From contig PCCI01000033.1 in NCBI GenBank assembly GCA_002731655.1, forward strand, positions 1 through 41,590: 41,590 nt of DNA. Direction: 5' to 3'. The translations under genes were made by a program, and so were the position numbers. How positions within the stretch are numbered: position 1 is the stretch's first letter; every line of letters begins with the position of its first letter. This document shows, in pieces, positions 7,787 through 15,551 of the stretch. The stretch is from Methanobacteriota archaeon. GTDB lineage: Archaea; Thermoplasmatota; Poseidoniia; MGIII; CG-Epi1. Under the pieces are notes generated by a model. It did no database searches and was not told where the DNA came from. It saw nothing but the letters and a program-made list of their open reading frames with translations.

Positions 7787-8298
7787 CAGTCGTCCTGTAG
7801 CAGGCTTCCGATGCGGACCAGCGGCAGCAGCTCGATATCGACCGCGCGCAGCGCCTCGTCGGCACCTTCCTCGCGGTCGACCACAACGATAGCGCGCTCG
7901 ACGGTGCCGCCTGCGCGGCGAATCACCTCGGCCGCGTCAACCAACGAACCGCCGCTGGTGGCAACGTCCTCGACCACGATGACATTCCCGAGCAATTCGC
8001 CCTCGATGCGGCTACCGGTGCCGTGGACTCGCTCGCCTTTACGAATCATAACGTAGGGCAGCCCCGTCTTCAGCGAAAGCGCGACCGCCAGCGGCACAGC
8101 ACCCAGCTCCATCCCGGCGATGACTTCCGCCTTGTCGGGGAGCAGCTGCGCCATCTCGCTCGCGATGCGCTCGAGTATCTGCGGCCGGGTTGCAGCCAGC
8201 TTCAAGTTGACATAGAATTTCGAGCGACGGCCCGATGTGAGCCGAAAGTCGCCAAACTGCACCGCGCCGCACTCCTGCAGCAACTCTGCTAGGTCCAT
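7786..8298 (-). CDS. pyrE: Orotate phosphoribosyltransferase
   Basis: Transfers the phosphoribosyl group of PRPP to orotate, the fifth step of UMP synthesis. The 170-aa protein has the N-terminal LTSGRRSKFYVNLK substrate segment, GMELGAVPLAVALS, the flexible-loop basic stretch YVMIRKGERVHGTG, and the type I PRPP-binding loop VIVVEDVATSGGSL. The length suits the short archaeal form. It is the first gene of the pyrE-purD-exchanger operon. A TATA element at 8322-8328, about 27 bases before the ATG, appears to be shared with the divergent gene starting at 8352. Confidence 0.96.
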   Translation of the reverse strand: MDLAELLQECGAVQFGDFRLTSGRRSKFYVNLKLAATRPQILERIASEMAQLLPDKAEVIAGMELGAVPLAVALSLKTGLPYVMIRKGERVHGTGSRIEGELLGNVIVVEDVATSGGSLVDAAEVIRRAGGTVERAIVVVDREEGADEALRAVDIELLPLVRIGSLLQDD

Positions 8299-8321
8299 CC
8301 GCGGCCACTACAGAAGCAGAC

Positions 8322-8328
8322 AAATATG
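8322..8328. promoter_or_regulatory. Shared TATA box for divergent pyrE and DUF309 genes
   Basis: The seven bases AAATATG read CATATTT on the other strand. The centre is about 27 bases from the pyrE ATG (8298) and about 27 from the ATG at 8352, so one symmetric element could drive leaderless transcripts in both directions. Confidence 0.5.
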
Positions 8329-8351
8329 CCTACCCCTGCCCCCGCATGCGT

Positions 8352-8897
8352 ATGGCGCGGGACGAGCCGGAGCTGGAGCGGGACGCACAGCGCTACTCGA
8401 CGCAGACGCTGCCGCCCTACCGCTACTTGCCGGGGCTTCACCCGCACCCCCAAGCAAACCCGCACGGCCACAGCTACGGCGCCGAAGACGAGCCACACCC
8501 GCCGTGGCTGCCGGAGAAGTGGCGCACGCTTGACGGTTGGTGCCACGGCGTTGACTTGTGCAACGCCCACTTTTACTGGGAATCGCACAAAGCGTGGGAA
8601 GCACTCTGGCACGCGGTGCCGCGCCGCAGCGCGCCGCACCGCTTCCTGCAAGGACTCATCAAAGTCTCGGCAGCGCTGCTGAAGGTGCGGCTGGCGATGC
8701 TTACCGGGAAGGACATCGCCGGCGCGCAGTTGCTCGCGCCGGCCGGGCTGGAGCTGCTCGCGTCAATCGACCGCGAGCGCTACATGGGGCTCGCGCTCAG
8801 CGAGCACATCGCGGCGCTGCACGCATACTTCGCACCGCTCGAGCGTGACCAACTGCCCGACATCTGCGCCAGCCCGTTAATCCTGCTCGACGACTAA
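8352..8897 (+). CDS. DUF309-family protein
   Basis: 181-aa soluble protein whose central part carries the DUF309 hallmark: an acidic/aromatic helix reading HFYWESHKAWEALWHAVPR, then a basic helix FLQGLIKVSAALLKVR. Members are small helical proteins of unknown biochemical role found in bacteria and archaea. The N-terminal 50 residues are Pro/His-rich and probably flexible (YLPGLHPHPQANPHGHSYG). I chose ATG 8352 over 8346 because the TATA box sits 27 bases before it. The last 21 bases overlap the convergent lipid-kinase gene. Function remains unassigned. Confidence 0.85.
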   Translation: MARDEPELERDAQRYSTQTLPPYRYLPGLHPHPQANPHGHSYGAEDEPHPPWLPEKWRTLDGWCHGVDLCNAHFYWESHKAWEALWHAVPRRSAPHRFLQGLIKVSAALLKVRLAMLTGKDIAGAQLLAPAGLELLASIDRERYMGLALSEHIAALHAYFAPLERDQLPDICASPLILLDD

Positions 8898-9785
8898 TTC
8901 TAGCGCTCCCGGTACCACCTGCACGTCGAGCCGCCGCACCCCGTCGCCGGGGAGACAATAGAACTCGCCATCAGCCTGGACGCAGAGGTCGCTCTCGGAC
9001 GCCAGCGCTAGCCTTGTGGTCGAGACGAGCCGCACCGCCGGGTTGCCGAGATGGGTGCCGGTGAGCACCTGCGGTAGCAGCCCCAGCATCTGCAACCGGT
9101 CGACCTGACCAGCAATCAGGAAATCGAGGATACCATCATCCATCTGCGAGTCGGGCGTCGTCAGGAAGCCGCCCCCCTCGCGCGGGCCGTTGCCGACTAC
9201 CAGCATCATCACGCGGTAAACCGCACGGCCACCTTTCCAGCGCAGCACCATGCGGGGTGCCGCGAAGTAGTAGATAATCGTCCACAACGTCGCGATGAGG
9301 TATTTCGGGAAGTCGCGCAGCATCACGTAGCGGCTCTGCATATTGACGGTCGCGTCGAAGCCGATTCCGGCCGTATTGCAGATATACTCGTCGAGTCCCG
9401 CCCCGCGCAGGTGCGCCAAGTCGAACCGCTTGCGAGCACCATTGCGCAGCAGCGCCGCCAGCGCGCGTTCGGCGCTCGGGGGGGCGCGCGAGCCGAAAAC
9501 AAAATCGTTGCCGGTGCCGCTCGGGATGACCGCCAGCGCCGGCCGCTCGGCAGCGGAATGCTGCATCAAGCCATTGACGATTTCGTGCACCGTGCCGTCG
9601 CCGCCGACCGCCACCACGATTTCGCAGCCGGTGGCGGCGGCCGCCAGTTCAGTCGCATGGCCGGGACGTTCGGTAATGAGCCATTCGCCATCGAGGCCGG
9701 CCGCCTGCCGCCGCAGTTCTTCCAGATAGTGGCCGGTGCGTCCCATGCCGGAAGCGGGATTAACTATGAAGCAAATCGCAGCCAT
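8877..9785 (-). CDS. Diacylglycerol/lipid kinase family protein (DAGKc domain)
   Basis: 302-aa ATP-dependent lipid kinase-like protein. The DAGK catalytic domain is intact at the N-terminus: FIVNPASGMGRTG, the glycine-rich nucleotide motif VAVGGDGTVHEIVNGLM and VIPSGTGNDFVFG. The C-terminal beta-rich domain includes GNGPREGGGFLTTPDSQMDDG, typical of the YegS/BmrU group. Relatives phosphorylate diacylglycerol, sphingoid bases or, in archaea, possibly isoprenoid-type lipids, but the substrate cannot be read from sequence. The ATG has a TTTATAA element about 26 bases upstream. The gene ends inside the convergent DUF309 gene. Confidence 0.92.
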   Translation of the reverse strand: MAAICFIVNPASGMGRTGHYLEELRRQAAGLDGEWLITERPGHATELAAAATGCEIVVAVGGDGTVHEIVNGLMQHSAAERPALAVIPSGTGNDFVFGSRAPPSAERALAALLRNGARKRFDLAHLRGAGLDEYICNTAGIGFDATVNMQSRYVMLRDFPKYLIATLWTIIYYFAAPRMVLRWKGGRAVYRVMMLVVGNGPREGGGFLTTPDSQMDDGILDFLIAGQVDRLQMLGLLPQVLTGTHLGNPAVRLVSTTRLALASESDLCVQADGEFYCLPGDGVRRLDVQVVPGALELVVEQD

Positions 9786-9806
9786 CGAACGGGCACCAGC
9801 CTGAAG

Positions 9807-9815
9807 CTTTATAAT
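9807..9815. promoter_or_regulatory. TATA box between the lipid kinase and eL15 genes
   Basis: The TTTATAA-type element lies about 26 bases before the lipid-kinase ATG (9785). In the plus direction it would start a transcript near 9837, leaving roughly 44 bases of leader before eL15. No better eL15 promoter is visible, so bidirectional use is inferred. Confidence 0.4.
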
Positions 9816-9868
9816 CAGGGGGCGGTCGGCGCGACACGGGAATGTGGCTCCGGCTGAACCCGTGAAGC

Positions 9869-9874
9869 GAGGAT
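9869..9874 (+). promoter_or_regulatory. Shine-Dalgarno site of eL15
   Basis: GAGGAT lies 6-8 bases before the ATG at 9881. Most neighbours look leaderless, so a clear ribosome binding site here points to a leadered ribosomal-protein mRNA. Confidence 0.55.
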
Positions 9875-9880
9875 ATCGCG

Positions 9881-10501
9881 ATGTCGAAATCAGTATACTC
9901 CTACATTGGGGACGCGTGGAACCGCCCGGGGGATTCCATCAAGGCCATGCAGCGCGAGCGGCTGCTCACGTTCCGCCGCGAGCGAGCTGTCGAACGTATC
10001 GAGCGACCGACGCGGCTCGACCGGGCACGCAAGTTGGGCTTCCGCGCCAAACAGGGCTTCGTGATGGCGCGTACGCGCATCCGCCGCGGGAGCATGCGCA
10101 AGCACGCCATCAAGGGCGGGCGCCGTGCCAAGCGCACCGGTATCGCCAAGATTACCGTTTCCAAGTCACTGCAGTCGATTGCCGAGGAGCGGACTGCGCG
10201 CAAGTTCCCCAATCTCGAAGTGCTCAATTCCTACTGGGTGGTCGAGGACGGACGCTACAAGTGGTTCGAGATTATTATGGTCGACCCACACCATCCGGTT
10301 ATCATGGCCGACCCCAAGATTAACTGGATTTGCGGCCGCGCGCACAAGGGCCGCGTCCACCGCAGCCTGACATCCGCTGGCAAGAAGAGCCGCGGGCTGC
10401 GTCGCAAGGGCAAGGGCGCCGAGAAGGTGCGCCCCAGTCGCAAGAAGGCACACGCCCGCCGCAAGGCGAGCAGCACGCCGCACCCGCCACGCAAGAGCTG
10501 A
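9881..10501 (+). CDS. rpl15e: Large ribosomal subunit protein eL15
   Basis: Archaeal/eukaryotic ribosomal protein L15e of the 50S subunit, absent from bacteria. The highly basic 206-aa sequence shows family landmarks: [50 protein letters not shown]-like basic text, [30 protein letters not shown] and [21 protein letters not shown]. It ends in a long Lys/Arg-rich tail. Length is slightly above the usual 190-195 because of that tail. Two bases separate its stop from the downstream reductase ATG, so the two genes are probably transcribed together. Confidence 0.97.
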   Translation: MSKSVYSYIGDAWNRPGDSIKAMQRERLLTFRRERAVERIERPTRLDRARKLGFRAKQGFVMARTRIRRGSMRKHAIKGGRRAKRTGIAKITVSKSLQSIAEERTARKFPNLEVLNSYWVVEDGRYKWFEIIMVDPHHPVIMADPKINWICGRAHKGRVHRSLTSAGKKSRGLRRKGKGAEKVRPSRKKAHARRKASSTPHPPRKS

Positions 10502-10503
10502 AG

Positions 10504-11640
10504 ATGGAATACGGCCGCAAGAATCCGTTCCCCGCGAGCATCAAGGAAGCTTACAGTCTGGCCCGCGACAACATCAAAGAAACCATCCACTACGTCGTCG
10601 ATATTACGGGGAGCGGGCTCGAATACAAGGCGGGCGACTCGCTCGGACTCTTCCCGCGCAACGACCCCGCACTTGTCGACGCGCTGCTCGTAAAGCTGGG
10701 CGCCAGCGGCGACGAAGTGGTCGAGCTGAAGCGCAAGGGCGAAATGAGCTTCCACGAAGCCCTGGAAAGCCACCTGACCATCCACCGCGCCAACCGCAAG
10801 TTCCTGAAGCCGCTGATGGCGAAACTCCCATCAGACGACCAGCAGGGGCTCGAACAGCTGCTGGCGGACCGTACGGCGCTGGACCAGTACCTGAACGTCC
10901 GAGACTACATCGATATCCTGAACGAATATCCTGATGTAAGCTTCAGCGCGCAGGAATTCGCCCAATCTGTGGGTGGCATTACGCCCCGACTCTACTCCAT
11001 CGCTTCCGCTCCCGGCGCTCACCCGGGCGAGGTGCACCTGACCATCGCAGTCGTGCGCTACCACAACTTCGAGCGCGACCGTGCCGGGCTTGCGACCGGC
11101 TTCATCGCCGACCGTGTCAGCGTAGGCGAAACCGAAGTGCCGGTCTTCATCCAGCCGACGCGCGAGTTTGTCATCCCCGAGGACGGCAGCCGCGATGTCA
11201 TCATGGTCGGCCCCGGCACCGGCATCGCGCCCTTCCGCGCCTTTCTGGAGCAGCGCGAACTCGACGGCGCGACCGGCCGCAACTGGCTCATATTCGGCGA
11301 ATGGTTCGAGAAGACGACCTTTTTCTACGAAGAGGAATTCGCTGCTTGGCAGGAATCGGGCCTGTTGGCGCGACTTGACACCGCATTCTCACGCGACCAG
11401 TCCGAGAAGATCTATGTCCAGCACCGCCTCCAGCAGGCAAGCGCTGAAATCTGGGAATGGCTCGAGGGCGGAGCGTACTTCTACGTCTGCGGCGACAAGG
11501 ATTACATGGCTAAGGACGTTCATCAGACGCTCATCGATATCGCACAGGAACATGGTGACCTCTCCGAAGAAGAGGCGGAGCACTACGTCAACCGCACGCT
11601 GATGAAGGAAGAGAAGCGCTATCTGCGCGACGTTTACTAA
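10504..11640 (+). CDS. CysJ-type FAD/NADPH reductase lacking the flavodoxin domain
   Basis: 378-aa diflavin-reductase-like protein that holds only the FAD-binding and NAD(P)H-binding parts of sulfite reductase alpha subunit. Visible motifs are NPFPA near the start, YKAGDSLGLFPRND, the FAD motif RLYSIASAP, the flavin/diphosphate region GLATGFIAD, the nucleotide motif VGPGTGIAPFRAFLEQR and a CysJ-like ending YVCGDKDYMAKDVH to YLRDVY. The roughly 200-residue FMN/flavodoxin domain of CysJ or cytochrome P450 reductase is missing, so a separate electron carrier or acceptor must be used. The reading frame stays open upstream through eL15, but the ATG at 10504 is two bases after the eL15 stop. The end overlaps the convergent gene by four bases. 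Confidence 0.88.
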   Translation: MEYGRKNPFPASIKEAYSLARDNIKETIHYVVDITGSGLEYKAGDSLGLFPRNDPALVDALLVKLGASGDEVVELKRKGEMSFHEALESHLTIHRANRKFLKPLMAKLPSDDQQGLEQLLADRTALDQYLNVRDYIDILNEYPDVSFSAQEFAQSVGGITPRLYSIASAPGAHPGEVHLTIAVVRYHNFERDRAGLATGFIADRVSVGETEVPVFIQPTREFVIPEDGSRDVIMVGPGTGIAPFRAFLEQRELDGATGRNWLIFGEWFEKTTFFYEEEFAAWQESGLLARLDTAFSRDQSEKIYVQHRLQQASAEIWEWLEGGAYFYVCGDKDYMAKDVHQTLIDIAQEHGDLSEEEAEHYVNRTLMKEEKRYLRDVY

Positions 11641-14141
11641 TCCTTCTTTTTCTCGCCAATAACTTCGCCAGTATCGGCGTCGTAGGTTATGCCCGACTCA
11701 GCGTCATAGCGGAAGGTGGCCGAACCAGACGCCTGTCCCGGCGCGCTGCCCCCGGACTGGCGCCCGCGGGTGCCGGGGAGGAAGTCATCATCACCGCGCA
11801 AGCGGTAGTATGCGAACATGCCGGCACCGATAATCGCCAGCGTCGCCAGCGGCACCCAGACGATGGGCTGCGTGATGAATGAATCGTCACTTACCACAGG
11901 CGGGGTGACTGGCGTGAATTCCTCGTTGGTGACATTCACGACACCTGTCGCGAAATTGTCGTCCTCGTTAGGTTCATCATGGATGTTATCAGGGTCAATC
12001 CGCGCCTCGATAACGTAGGGGCCGGTGCCGTTAGGAGTGCAGAAGAACTCGAGGGTATCCTCACCAGTGGCGCGTTCCAGTTCGCGCGTGCGCTGGAGGC
12101 CCGGCTCGCACTGCGTGCCGCTGCCGGTTACCACCACTTCAGCCCCCTCGGAGAGGATTTCAGGGCCGAAATTGAAGGCGTTGACGATGACGCGGACGGT
12201 CTCGTTCAGCTTGATTTTTTCGGGTAGCGGCTCTATCTCGAGCGAAAGCTGGTAGAAGATCTGCTTGAGGTAGAAACTGGTCGAGTTGCGGTTGTCACTC
12301 AGGTTCAGATCGGGGTAGGTGTGGTCCACAACCTCGACCTCGACGGACAGGTTGTGCCAGCCGAAACCGACGGTACTGTACCACCAAATTGAGACGACAC
12401 GCGATTCATTGTAGGCCAGATTAAATCCTTCGACGTAATAGAGTTTCTGCACCTGATTCGGGTCCTGGTATTCGGGTGCGGTGGCATTGTCGACAAAGAG
12501 CGAAAGGCGATAGTGCGGCACTTCCCCCAGCAGATTCTGTAGCTCAACCGTCAGCTCGACCCACTGTCCTTCGAAAGCTTCGCCAGAGTGGCTGATTGCA
12601 CCCACTTGCACGTCATGCTGCGGGGCGGCAATCTCGACCCAGATGGAGTGGAAGTTGTTCGACTCATCAAGTTCCTCAACGACTTTCTCTGGGTCGGCGT
12701 AGCCCATCACGGTTGGGTTGTGTTCGGACCATATGTAATCGTACTCCAAATCTCGCAATTCCCCCTCCGTCAAAGTAATGTTCCAGCCGTTGACCCGCTC
12801 CCCGTCAACGCGCAATTCCACATAGGCACCGGAGACTGTCTCCGCCCCTAAGTTGATAACAGAAACAGTGATTATTGAGGGAATCCCGCGCACAGGCTCA
12901 CCGGCGACCGCGACCGCCGTGACCTCTAGGTCGGGCTGTGACTCATGAACACTCACGTTGAAGAAGCGGCGATTGTCATCCTCATTCCATTCCCCGATGG
13001 CGTTCAGCGGGTCAACCTCAACGATAATGGTGTGGTTGCCCAAGATTGAAGTGCCGCTGTCAAGGTCCCAGGTAATCCACGCCAGTGCCTCACCAGGGAT
13101 GTAGACGACACCGTGCCTAGAGCCATTCTCGAGATCCCCGATTATGAAATCAGCAATTTCGCTGGCACTGCCGCCCTCGGGTTGATCCCAGAAACGGACC
13201 CTTACGTCCGAGGCGGGCTCGACATTGTCATTGTTGTAGACCAGAACCGAGAGATTAATCGCGTGGTTCTGGAACGGCAGCTCCAGCCATTCATCCAGTG
13301 GGTCGGCTACCAGTCCCCGGTTGACGCTGACCGTAAGCTCGGGTGTATGGGGATGAACAAAAATAAATTCGTCAAAGACGTTGTTATCCTCGTTGGTCTC
13401 CTCAATATCATCATCTGAATCCAGAGTAATGCGAAGTGTGTGATCGCCCTCTACACCGGGTTGCCAAGTAATATTGACCTGCGCCGCACTACCATCCCGA
13501 ACATTGCGTACTTCCAGTGTTTCGATTTCGGTTATATTACCATCAAGAATATCTTGGAAGAGGACATAGAACAAAGGTGCTGAAGCACGCCCTGAATTCT
13601 GGAACAGGACGACCACATCGGCAATGTCTCCAACGGCAGGATCCGGAGGTGAAAGAATTACGGTTGTACCCTCAATAAATTCCAAATCCGCTGTAGGCTC
13701 ACCAAATACATGGAACTCGTAGTAAAGCACGTTGTTATTCTCGTCAGTCTCATCAATATCATCCATGTAGTCAATAAGCACAGAGAAAATCCGGTCCCCC
13801 TCAGCGTGGTCTGTCCAATCAAATTCAATCAACACGGCCTTGTCTGCACCAATTGCACCTATCGTCACATCGTGGACTACATCACACTGCATGTCACCCG
13901 GCGCACACTCGTCTGTATGATTCATTACTAGGACTGTGACATCGACAGCAGCTTCAAGGCCATTATTGCGCACCTCGAATGAACCCTGGAAGCCCTCATG
14001 CGCTACCGGGTCCTCGGGGTCGATGTTCATGTTGAGGGGCTCGACATCAACGTCGAGCGCCGTCACCGGCGACGCCAGCAGGAGCAGCGCCAGCGCCGAG
14101 AATAGCAATCCGGTCAAGACCGGGAGCAGGTTCAGCCGCAC
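11637..14141 (-). CDS. Exported membrane-anchored protein with about six CARDB-like repeats
   Basis: 834-aa surface protein. The N-terminal signal sequence (LLPVLTGLLFSALALLLLASPVTA) is followed by a chain of Ig-like beta domains. Repeat ends show the CARDB-type pattern at least five times (DIDETDENNN, DIEETNEDNN, AIGEWNEDDN, VVEELDESNN, IHDEPNEDDN), with a weaker sixth. Many NxT/NxS sequons suggest N-glycosylation. Near the C-terminus one transmembrane helix (VWVPLATLAIIGAGMFAYY) is followed by a hydrophilic cytoplasmic tail ending in EKKKD. The start is GTG 14141, chosen because CCTTTATTT lies about 27 bases upstream and the signal peptide begins there. The reading frame runs further upstream only over purB. 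Adhesion or extracellular-matrix binding is plausible but unproven. Confidence 0.85.
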   Translation of the reverse strand: MRLNLLPVLTGLLFSALALLLLASPVTALDVDVEPLNMNIDPEDPVAHEGFQGSFEVRNNGLEAAVDVTVLVMNHTDECAPGDMQCDVVHDVTIGAIGADKAVLIEFDWTDHAEGDRIFSVLIDYMDDIDETDENNNVLYYEFHVFGEPTADLEFIEGTTVILSPPDPAVGDIADVVVLFQNSGRASAPLFYVLFQDILDGNITEIETLEVRNVRDGSAAQVNITWQPGVEGDHTLRITLDSDDDIEETNEDNNVFDEFIFVHPHTPELTVSVNRGLVADPLDEWLELPFQNHAINLSVLVYNNDNVEPASDVRVRFWDQPEGGSASEIADFIIGDLENGSRHGVVYIPGEALAWITWDLDSGTSILGNHTIIVEVDPLNAIGEWNEDDNRRFFNVSVHESQPDLEVTAVAVAGEPVRGIPSIITVSVINLGAETVSGAYVELRVDGERVNGWNITLTEGELRDLEYDYIWSEHNPTVMGYADPEKVVEELDESNNFHSIWVEIAAPQHDVQVGAISHSGEAFEGQWVELTVELQNLLGEVPHYRLSLFVDNATAPEYQDPNQVQKLYYVEGFNLAYNESRVVSIWWYSTVGFGWHNLSVEVEVVDHTYPDLNLSDNRNSTSFYLKQIFYQLSLEIEPLPEKIKLNETVRVIVNAFNFGPEILSEGAEVVVTGSGTQCEPGLQRTRELERATGEDTLEFFCTPNGTGPYVIEARIDPDNIHDEPNEDDNFATGVVNVTNEEFTPVTPPVVSDDSFITQPIVWVPLATLAIIGAGMFAYYRLRGDDDFLPGTRGRQSGGSAPGQASGSATFRYDAESGITYDADTGEVIGEKKKD

Positions 14142-14163
14142 ACCCGCACTCTTTATGCCGGGG

Positions 14164-14172
14164 AAATAAAGG
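14164..14172 (-). promoter_or_regulatory. TATA box for the CARDB-repeat protein
   Basis: CCTTTATTT on the minus strand is centred about 27 bases before the GTG at 14141 and fixes that unusual start. Confidence 0.6.
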
Positions 14173-14189
14173 TTTCTGATGGAGGAGGG

Positions 14190-14196
14190 CTTAAAG
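14190..14196 (+). promoter_or_regulatory. TATA box for purB
   Basis: CTTAAAG is centred about 24 bases before the GTG at 14217, consistent with a leaderless purB transcript. Confidence 0.5.
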
Positions 14197-14216
14197 GAAG
14201 CGAGCGGTGCGCCCGC

Positions 14217-15551
14217 GTGGACCCCACCTGCGTGCTCGACTACCGCTACGGCCGCGACGAGATGCGCGCTATCTTCGGCGCCGAGGCCTACCTGCGAGCG
14301 TTGCTCGAGGTCGAGGCGACCCTCGCCAAGGAGCAGGAAGCGCTGGGACTGATTCCGAAAGGACACGGTACAGCAATCTGCAAGGCGATTCCCAAAGTCA
14401 GTCGCGACCGTGTCGAAGCTATTGAGGCGGAAATCAGGCACGACATCATGGCGGTCGCGAAAGCCCTCGCGGAGCAAGCGGGCGACGCAGGCAGGTCGGT
14501 GCACTTCGGCGCGACCAGCTACGACATCGTCGATACAGCCCGCGCGTTGCAGCATCGCGACGCACTGGCACTGGTCGCTGACGGAGTTGACGCGCTCATC
14601 GCCGCGCTGGCGGGACAGGCACGCGAGCACCGTGATCTGGTGATGCTGGGGCGCACCCACGGCCAGTGGGCGACGCCAGTCACCTTCGGGCTGAAGATGG
14701 CGGTCTTCGCCGCCGAGGCGGCCCGGCAGCGCGAGCGACTGACCGAACTGCGACCGCGACTCGAGACCGGAAAGCTGCTCGGCGCGACCGGCAGCGGCGC
14801 CGCACTGCACCCACACACACTCGAGTTGCAGGACCGAGTTATGGCGCGGCTCTCGCTCAACGCGCCGCTGGCGACAACGCAAATCCTGGGGCGCGACCGG
14901 CTGGCGGAGCTGGTGCAGTGGGGCGGTAACCTAGCGACCAGTATCGAGAAATTCACGCTTGAAATCCGGAACCTTCAGCGCAGCGACATTGGCGAAGCAG
15001 CCGAGGCGTTCGACGCGGCGAAGCAGGTTGGCTCGTCAACCATGGCGCAGAAGCAGAACCCGATTGCGTGCGAGAATCTGGGCGGCCTAGCGCGGATGGT
15101 GCGTTCATTTACGGCGCCAGCACTGGAGAACAACTTGCAGTGGCACGAGCGCGATCTGGCCAACTCGAGCAGCGAACGAATGCTGCTGCCCCATTTTTAT
15201 ATACTTATCGACGAGATGCTCTGCAAGGCTGTGGAGATCTTCCACAATGTCCAGCCAAATCAGGAGCGCATCGCCGCCAACCTTGGCACGGCTGGCGGGC
15301 TACCTATGGCCGAGGCAGTGCTTCTGGCACTGACCCGCGCCGGCATGGACCGGCAGGCAGCGCACGAACTGGTGCGGCAAGTTTCCATGCAGGCCGCGAC
15401 TGGCAAGGCCAGCTTCCGCGACCTGCTGCTGGCCGAAGGCAAAATCGCGAAGCTCATGACTGCTGCTGAAATCGACGAGGCGCTCGACCCCGCCAACTAC
15501 GTGGGCCACGCTGGCGAGATTGTTGACCGCGTGCTCGCTTCACTGGCGTGA
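14217..15551 (+). CDS. purB: Adenylosuccinate lyase
   Basis: Cleaves SAICAR and adenylosuccinate, releasing fumarate, in IMP and AMP synthesis. The 444-aa fumarase-superfamily protein has HFGATSYDIVDTA, the catalytic-His segment LGRTHGQWATPVTFG, and the flexible-loop signature GSSTMAQKQNPI holding the catalytic serine. The usual M-P-x-K-x-N-P is slightly modified (MAQKQNP). WHERDLANSS follows, as in the family. The start is a GTG with TATA-like CTTAAAG about 24 bases upstream. Its stop overlaps the next GTG in GTGA, making purB the head of a purB-ThiI-like-PanE-like cluster, with guaB just beyond. Confidence 0.95.
   Translation: MDPTCVLDYRYGRDEMRAIFGAEAYLRALLEVEATLAKEQEALGLIPKGHGTAICKAIPKVSRDRVEAIEAEIRHDIMAVAKALAEQAGDAGRSVHFGATSYDIVDTARALQHRDALALVADGVDALIAALAGQAREHRDLVMLGRTHGQWATPVTFGLKMAVFAAEAARQRERLTELRPRLETGKLLGATGSGAALHPHTLELQDRVMARLSLNAPLATTQILGRDRLAELVQWGGNLATSIEKFTLEIRNLQRSDIGEAAEAFDAAKQVGSSTMAQKQNPIACENLGGLARMVRSFTAPALENNLQWHERDLANSSSERMLLPHFYILIDEMLCKAVEIFHNVQPNQERIAANLGTAGGLPMAEAVLLALTRAGMDRQAAHELVRQVSMQAATGKASFRDLLLAEGKIAKLMTAAEIDEALDPANYVGHAGEIVDRVLASLA

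Noticed and set aside
10330-10503. Extension of the reductase frame into eL15
   Set aside because: The translation is a low-complexity out-of-frame reading of eL15. The ATG at 10504 gives the normal N-terminus.
14142-14882. Upstream extension of the CARDB protein frame
   Set aside because: It is antisense to purB and would bury the signal peptide inside the protein. The GTG at 14141 has a well-placed TATA box.
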